NCBI GenBank assembly: GCA_021397835.1 | Contig: JAJFZO010000230.1 | Coordinates: 3,590,001 to 3,654,000, forward strand | Direction of reading: 5' to 3' | From: Moringa oleifera | Taxonomy: Eukaryota > Streptophyta > Magnoliopsida > Brassicales > Moringaceae | DNA length: 64,000 nt | Shown here: positions 57,672-64,000 of the stretch, piece after piece | How the letters are laid out: each line of letters opens with the position of its first letter | How positions within the stretch are numbered: the stretch's first letter is position 1 | Made by a program: the position numbers and the translations under genes | The notes under the pieces: model-generated | What the model was told of the DNA's origin: nothing | The model's database searches: none | Seen by the model: the letters and a program-made list of their open reading frames with translations, nothing else

Positions 57672-60600
57672 ATGCACAAAGCCATGGGAGGAACATCAAG
57701 AACAATTCTCTCCCTATCTTTCTCCTCCACGCTTCTTTCTTTCTCCAAACACTATCATGGTTTTCCATCTCTTAGGCTCCCAAAACCTTTGACCCGGGTT
57801 GTGCAAGGGTTTAGGCCCCTATGCACCACAACAGTCACAGCAACCCCAGAAACTAGTGAACCAGACAAAATGAAGCACGCAATCCTCCTTGAGAGACTCA
57901 GACTTAGGCACCTCAAAGACCCTGAAAGACCCCAACAAGCCAAAGCGCCACCTCAGTCATCGGTGACTGTTTTCGAGGAGAGTGAGAGCAAGAATAAGAA
58001 AGCGAAGAAGAAGTTCGTCGGGAGTTTTGAGGAGTTGCGAGTAAGTGATGAGGTCATGGGTGCTGTGAGGGAGATGGATATTGAGGTCCCCACTGAGATA
58101 CAGTCTATAGGGATCCCTGCTGTTTTGCAGGGGAAGAGTGTGGTCTTGGGTTCTCATACTGGCTCCGGGAAGACTCTTGCTTACATGTTGCCTCTTGTCC
58201 AGGTGCTTTCTTCGTAGCTGCTTATTCTTTCTTTCTCTTTTTGCTTTGAATGATATATGCTGTTTCGCTCTAATTTATGGATTTTTCCACACTCGACGTT
58301 GCCTAACACTAGAAATTTGAAGTGGCTTTTCGCGTTTTCTTGTGCTTTTGGGCTATTTATTTTAATTTCTGTTAACAGAATTGAAATTTTCATTTTTCTT
58401 TTGTCATTGAATTGTGTGGTGTTACCTCAAAGTTGAAGTTTTATGGCATTTTGCCTTGTTAGCCCATGGAATTATGAGGTGGCTTTGATTTTAGCTCAGA
58501 TTTGGGGACTGCAGTTATTATTTGTTTCCACCCCATTTTGACCTTGTTTTGATTTCTGTTGTTTTTATGGTTGGTTTCTATATGATGCATTGGATTTGTT
58601 GATTATTTTTAATGCCCATACTGGGTGGTTTCAGTGTGTTTTGATACAGGAAATCTTCAATGACACTTCTTCTACTTTCTAGTGGTTCCCTATCCGGTGT
58701 AATTTTCATTTGTCTTGATTTAGGTGTGTGGTCAGTTTTCAAAATGTGGCTGATTGATCAAGTTAGATTTTAGAATAATCTCATTGTTTGTGCAGGTTTA
58801 GTTTTATTTATAAGAATCGAAGGTAGCTGTATATAATTAATATTGTTACTGGAAGTTTTAAAACTTGAAAGAGATTCAATATTTAGTTCATCAATTTTGC
58901 AGTTGATGAGACAAGATGAAGCATTGTTGGGTAAGCTAATGAAGCCCAGGCGTCCTAGAGCTGTTGTGCTGTGCCCCACTAGGGAACTATCTGAGCAGGT
59001 TTATCTTTGCCTTGTTTCCCGTTTGTATATGAAACATTGCCTTCTCCTTTTGTTTAACTAATAATAGATTGGTATTTTAGGTTTTTCATGTAGCAAAGTC
59101 AATCAGCCACCATGCACGATTCAGATCTACCATGGTGAGTGGTGGTGGTCGGATGAGACCCCAGGAAGATATATTGAATAACCCAATAGACATGGTGGTT
59201 GGAACTCCTGGCAGAGTTCTTCAACATATTGAGGATGGAAACATGGTTTATGGTGACATCAAATACTTGGTGAGAATCCTAATGGAGTTACTTAAATTCA
59301 TTTCCTACAAATTATTGTGCTCTCTTTTGTATTGATGTTTAGAGATCTTGTGAATAACTTGCATGCCTTGGCTAGTCTTTGTTATTGTAATTCATGGTTC
59401 GCTTCATGATGTTGGCAATCTCTAGTAGGTGCTGGATGAGGCAGACACCATGTTTGATCGTGGCTTTGGTCCTGACATCCGCAAGTTTCTTGGTCCGTTA
59501 AAACATCGTGCGTCAAAACCAAATGGACAAGGATTTCAGACTATTTTGGTCACTGCAACAATGACAAAGGTATTCTGACTTGTGAAGGGGAGGGATTGCA
59601 TGTCACCTGGAAACCAATATGTTTACTTTTAGTTATGTTGTCAAATAAAATGAGTTGTTTCCTTCTCTTACTTAAGCACATACAAGTTGGTGTCCTAATA
59701 GGCTGCCATTGGTGAGGTGCTCTGTCTTTTTTTTTCACGTAACTTGTGCAAATGTGTAAGTTGTGCTATTGTGTGCAACTACTTGCACAATAAACATTAG
59801 AAAGAATTCAGTCCCATTGTTGCCATTCTAAAATTTGCTATTGATTAAAAAAGAAATGATTGATGACCTAGCCTATAAATTGAGCTTATAATTCCAGTAG
59901 ACTTTAGTTTGGGAAGGTCTGGAGGGCAAGTATTTTAATGGAGATAGGCTGTGCCATTGGGTAAAGAAAAGGGAAGAAAATCCCTCTGACTGAGAGTAGC
60001 ACCCTAGCAGATTCTGTGAATGTAACCCTAAAATTGAAATCCTTAACATCACTCTTGTTGGAATTTGACAAATCGTGTATTTTGTTGTGCAATTAAGGAA
60101 GTTTCTTGTACATGATATTTGAAAGAAGTTGGACAACTGACTTTCTGAGGTTTTAAAGGCAGTGCAGAAGCTGATTGATGAGGAGTTTCAAGGAATATTG
60201 CATTTGCGAACATCAACATTGCATAAAAAGATAGCGTCAGCTCGTCATGATTTCATCAAACTTTCAGGTTCTGAAAACAAGCTGGAAGCGTTGTTACAGG
60301 TCTACTTTTTGGTGCTTTCTTATTCGTTTTCAATTGGTTATCTATGAAGCCATAAAATTGTGGTAAACGTATAATTGGCATTATTGAGTGCATGCAGCTC
60401 TACATTGACGCAAATAAATGTCGTGGAAATATTAGCCTAAGTTTTATGGCTTCAGAAGCCACATGTTCACCATGATTGATTCTGTCTGGATGGTAATATC
60501 TGAAAATGGGGAACATACTTTCATGAATGCTGTTGATTTGTATTTTTATTGCAATTTTTTGCAGTGCCATTTGGCTTTGACTGTGGCTTGCTGGTAGACC

Positions 60601-62787
60601 TAGAATGTTGCTGTCTTTCATATAAACAACGTAAATTTCATGCAGTCATCTTGCGATTCAACTTTGCTTTCATGGTGCAGTAGGTTGTGTATATGAGGTC
60701 GGGGTGGTTCTTATGTCCATATCTTACCAATTAGAAGAAGAGTTTAGGTGTTGCAGGGATCCATCTTTCGTGTTTCGAGTACTTGCTGAACTACCAATGG
60801 AGATTAATTCTGACAGATTTCAGAAAATTAGTCCCCTTTGAAGTTGGTTTCCAGTGGAGCCTGAGTTACTTTTGTTGTTCACACTTTTTATATTCATGTT
60901 TACACATTCTGTTCGTGATGAATTTTTGTCATATGAAACAACCTATATGACATATTCGGGTTGCACCCACTTAGTTCTCTTTTGGATAAGCATTTTCCTT
61001 GATAAAAAATCTCCCTGCTCAGCATCTCATGACCTTCCCTAGCTGTCCCCTCTCAAATGTTGTAAAAGGAAAGGGGAAAAGAGGTTAAATGGAGAAAATA
61101 TTTAACATGGCTATAAAGCCAACAGCTTTTGCAGTGGTGGTTCATCTAACTAGGCTTAGGCACACTTAAGTTTATTTTACCAAGTGAAGGTGTTGAATCA
61201 ATTTGAGAAATTACTTTTGATATTACCTATGCACCAGGATCATTCTAATCAAGATGATCTACATTGGTTAAGCGGTAATGTTGGCAGGTTCTTGAGCCGA
61301 GCTTGGCTAAGGGGAACAGGGTGATGGTGTTCTGTAACACTTTGAATTCTAGTCGTGCTGTGGACCATTTCCTTGCTGAAAATCAGATTTCTACTGTCAA
61401 TTACCATGGTGAGGTGCCAGCTGAACAAAGGTGAGATGATGCTCGATCTTCCTGACATAATGGCTATGTTTTTGTCATATATATTGTGCATGCATATGTC
61501 CATGCATGTATGCCTAATCAAGAACTTAGCCCAATTGCATTACGATAACCAGGGTTGAAAACCTCAAAAAATTTAAGAGTGATGATGGAGATTGTCCCAC
61601 ATTGGTCTGCACAGACTTGGCTGCTAGAGGACTTGACTTGGATGTAGATCATGTTATCATGTTTGATTTCCCCTTGAACTCTGTAAGTATAGTTTATGCG
61701 GATGATTTGTTAGATTTTCAATTTAGCTTACCATTCATTTTCTCTCTGTATGTTTTATTTCTTTACTTTACTCTATTTGATAATGTGAATTTTTGATTTG
61801 TTTTCTTTAACCTTTTAGATTGACTACCTTCATCGCACAGGGAGAACTGCTAGAATGGGTGCAAAAGGTGCATCATTTATTTTGTTTTTTTATAATTATA
61901 TTTGGAATTTATGGCAATCTCTCATCAACTTTGACTTAAGTGCTGAGCACTCCCCAACCAATATGCCCCATAAAATAATTTTAAATTTTAAGGTCAGATC
62001 ATTGATCAGTTGACTCCCTAATCTTGATCTATATGTTCTAATATTAGCTAAATTGTACCAGCCCCCAATAACAACATCAGGGAAAAAAAAAAAAAAGAGA
62101 GAGAGGGAAAACAAGCAAACAAATAAATGCTTATAAAATTTATTAGTAACTATTTTGGTTGGCAACATAATCCTGTTCTGACATTTCTGCTGCTAAAACC
62201 GTATCTTTCTTTCTGATCAAGGACTTGTCAAGATTTGTGGCAATCACCTTCTCTCGTTTCTGAAATTGGTGATTAGACCTTGTTAACAATATTCTCTTCT
62301 CTTTTCAGGAAAAGTAACAAGTTTGGTGGCTAAAAAGGATGTGATGTTGGCAGACAGAATTGAGGAGGCTATAAGAAAGAATGAGAGCTTGGAATCCCTT
62401 ACTGTGGATAATGTCAGGAGGGATGTTGCCAGAACTCGAATAATGGAACAACAAGGAAAGAGTTCTAAACTAGTTAAAGTGTCAAGTCAGAAAAACAAGA
62501 TGAAAGCAGCTGCAGTGAAATCTTCTAGCAACTCCAAAAAGGTTGTGTCTGCCCAGGCTTCAGGAAGAAAGTTCCTAGTAGCAAAATCTGTGAAGACATC
62601 AACTGCAGCAAAATCTTCAAAGCCAGCAGTTAAGATTTCAAAATTTGCTAAATCCTCTGGTGCAAGTAGCTCAAAGAAGGCAACTCGGGGAAGGAGGAAT
62701 GAAGCGGAGAGCAGGAAGCCCGGTGCAGCTTCAAAACTAAGTGTTGTTGGGTTTAGGGGACGAGCTTCATCATTGAGATCCACTTGA
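57672..62787 (+). CDS. RH39: DEAD-box RNA helicase, RH39 type (organellar)
   Basis: CDS is join(57672..58202, 58903..58998, 59081..59269, 59429..59569, 60159..60299, 61288..61430, 61553..61682, 61819..61867, 62309..62787), 632 residues (Arabidopsis RH39 is about 620). The N-terminus is Ser/Arg-rich and acid-poor, as in plastid or mitochondrial transit peptides. All core motifs are present: PTEIQ (140-144), SHTGSGKT (161-168), PTRELSEQ (202-209), TPGR (251-254), DEAD (275-278), TAT for SAT (314-316), then [15 protein letters not shown] and [10 protein letters not shown]. The tail is Lys/Ser-rich, fitting RNA binding. Arabidopsis RH39 acts in chloroplast 23S rRNA maturation; the same role is inferred here. 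A second in-frame Met lies at residue 5. Introns 1-4 are mirrored in the truncated duplicate 2.1 kb upstream. Confidence 0.94.
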
Positions 62788-63104
62788 TTGTTTCCAACCC
62801 TTTTGTTTTTCTTTCCCCATCTCCTCATGTCAAATTTGCATTAACATGCCTTTCTGCTGTTTTGGGTAAGAAATTTTTTATTATTTATACCATTCTTCTT
62901 GTGATGTAAAATATTGGTCCTCATGGATGTAATACAGTTTTGTTAAGCAGATAATGCATCAAAGTTTTCAGACAAAGTGGGCTTGCTAGTACATAGAGTC
63001 ATATTATTGTCATCTTCAGAAAGAGAGCTGAAAGGCAACTTTAAGCGCCTAAAGTTTCGAGTTTTTTCTGCTCTTGTCAGGTTTTCACAAACTTCACATT
63101 CTGC
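62788..63104. other. convergent intergenic region
   Basis: The RH39 3' UTR and the 3' end of the minus-strand gene meet within 317 bp. Nothing else was seen. Confidence 0.5.
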
Positions 63105-63509
63105 TTACTTCCAGGTGAGTAGAGGGCAGGGAGGTTTAGCAGGGGTAATGGCATTGCCATCAGAGTCATATATAATGACTCCAGAGAAATCAGGTAGCTG
63201 GCACTTGCCTCCCATGAGTATGTTCTTCTGCCAAACAGGGACTCTTCGGGGATCACCACTGAACGTGCTTTCATCAGCATCCCCAGGTTGGTAACCATAG
63301 GTACCTGCTGTTTGCATCATGTCTTCATTGTTAAGTTGTATTACAGGATCCTGGCCATGTGAACCATAGCAAGCACTCCAGCGTCGCCATTTCCTTGAAT
63401 GAGAAGCACACATTAACAATGCAAAGGCACAAAAGAGAATGGTCATGGCAGCCAGGCTGCCCTGAGAGAGGCTTATGGGTGGTGGTCTTAAAAGAAGCTG
63501 GGGAGCCAT
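63105..63509 (-). CDS. small plant membrane protein of unknown function
   Basis: This is a single-exon frame of 134 residues on the minus strand. The N-terminus is Leu/Pro-rich (MAPQLLLRPPPISLSQGS). One hydrophobic segment (AAMTILFCAFALLMCASH, about 20-37) is followed by a basic stretch (SRKWRRW), predicting one membrane span with the rest possibly cytosolic. The C-terminal part has PRRVPVWQKNILMGGKCQLP, then FSGVIIYDSDGN, ending PPCPLLTWK. That block reads like a conserved plant-specific motif, but I cannot name the family or give a role. A TATA-like run on the minus strand lies about 45-58 bp before the ATG. Codon use and composition are gene-like compared with the flanks. Confidence 0.75.
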   Translation of the reverse strand: MAPQLLLRPPPISLSQGSLAAMTILFCAFALLMCASHSRKWRRWSACYGSHGQDPVIQLNNEDMMQTAGTYGYQPGDADESTFSGDPRRVPVWQKNILMGGKCQLPDFSGVIIYDSDGNAITPAKPPCPLLTWK

Positions 63510-63553
63510 GGGAAAGCTGCTGGTTGTGTATCCTTGTTGGGGCAGAGAGGGTG

Positions 63554-63567
63554 TTTATATATATATA
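63554..63567 (-). promoter_or_regulatory. TATA-like run upstream of the small membrane protein gene
   Basis: On the minus strand this reads TATATATATATAAA followed by CACCC. With a start about 30 bp downstream the leader would be very short (about 15 nt). The run is also a dinucleotide repeat, so it is tentative. Confidence 0.4.
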
Positions 63568-64000
63568 ATGCATTGTTTGCCAAATGGGGTAGTTCAACTT
63601 GGTTGGATTTGTTAAGAGATCATAGTTTTGGTGATCTTTGACTGCAACCTTTTGGTGCTAATGTGGATTTATATTGGCTTTACAATATGCAATTATTTTA
63701 TTTTTCAAGGATATTCTGGATTTGATGATTGGTTCAGTAACAGTAGTAGTCATGTTATTAGCCTTTCTTTAATTACATAGACAATAAAACTTGTAAAACC
63801 AACTAATCCAATTCCATTTAATCTCACTTGGATTTTTAAGCCATGTTTAGTTGACCAAAACAACTTGAAAATTAAATAAGTCAAGCCATCAAAAATTAAA
63901 ATTGATTTTTTTCCTAATTAGGGGATGTGAGATTATTGAAAAGATTTAATTTTCTTTTTTGGATCAGTCCATTCCCATTTCTTCCATTAATTTAGGTATT
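63568..64000. other. AT-rich right edge, no gene recognised
   Basis: This is upstream DNA of the minus-strand gene. No further feature was seen. Confidence 0.4.

Noticed and set aside
62487..62828. 113-codon minus-strand open frame
   Set aside because: It is a shadow of the Lys/Ser-rich C-terminal exon of RH39.
1..64000. CRISPR arrays, bacterial operons, rRNA or tRNA genes
   Set aside because: No regularly spaced identical repeats, ribosome-binding-site operon layout, or cloverleaf/rRNA sequence was recognised. The window is eukaryotic nuclear DNA.

Overview
This is a stretch of plant nuclear chromosome, almost certainly from a eudicot. Genes are split by GT-AG introns, spacers are very AT-rich, and the proteins are plant types: a RABG3-class Rab7 GTPase, a four-RRM poly(A)-binding protein, an RH39-type organellar DEAD-box helicase and a DUF1475 membrane protein. 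No bacterial, organellar-genome, rRNA, tRNA or CRISPR feature was recognised.

Layout. 0-5 kb: AT-rich DNA, then a two-exon gene for a small membrane protein of unknown function (2600-4645, +). 5-9.5 kb: a decayed Ty1/copia fragment and AT-rich repeats. 10-16.7 kb: a seven-exon Rab7/RABG3 gene (+). 17.3-29.5 kb: two decayed Ty3/gypsy LTR retrotransposons side by side. The first is a truncated minus-strand element (17329-22006). The second is a complete-length plus-strand chromovirus with an RT-RNaseH-integrase-chromodomain order (22992-29466). 31-32 kb: a short element with long terminal inverted repeats. 32.9-37.8 kb: a nine-exon DUF1475 gene (+) built from two homologous halves. 38-42.3 kb: AT-rich spacer.

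The right third is gene-dense. It holds PABP (42883-46511, +), a tail-to-tail MRNIP-like zinc-ribbon gene (46839-47776, -), HPRT (49191-52338, +), a chimeric helicase/MLLE gene (53401-55540, +), full-length RH39 (57672-62787, +) and a small membrane-protein gene (63105-63509, -). Two copies of one palindromic MITE family lie near 48.3 and 56.9 kb.

The most interesting locus is 53401-55540. It is a tandem duplicate of the first four exons of RH39. The second RecA lobe is missing and is replaced by one exon encoding an MLLE (PABC) domain, the peptide-binding domain normally found at the C-terminus of poly(A)-binding protein. A PABP gene carrying the same kind of exon, in the same phase, lies only about 7 kb upstream. 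The helicase half has lost the Walker A lysine and motifs Ia and Ib but keeps DEAD, an open frame and phase-0 introns throughout. It therefore looks like a pseudo-helicase adaptor assembled by local exon shuffling rather than a simple pseudogene. Other points of note are a GC-AG, stop-free, frame-preserving intron in the MRNIP-like gene, a frame problem at its last intron, the mirrored exon structure of the DUF1475 gene, and a coding-like tandem duplication inside HPRT intron 1.

All exon boundaries were placed by eye from splice dinucleotides and protein-family similarity. No alignment or database search was run.
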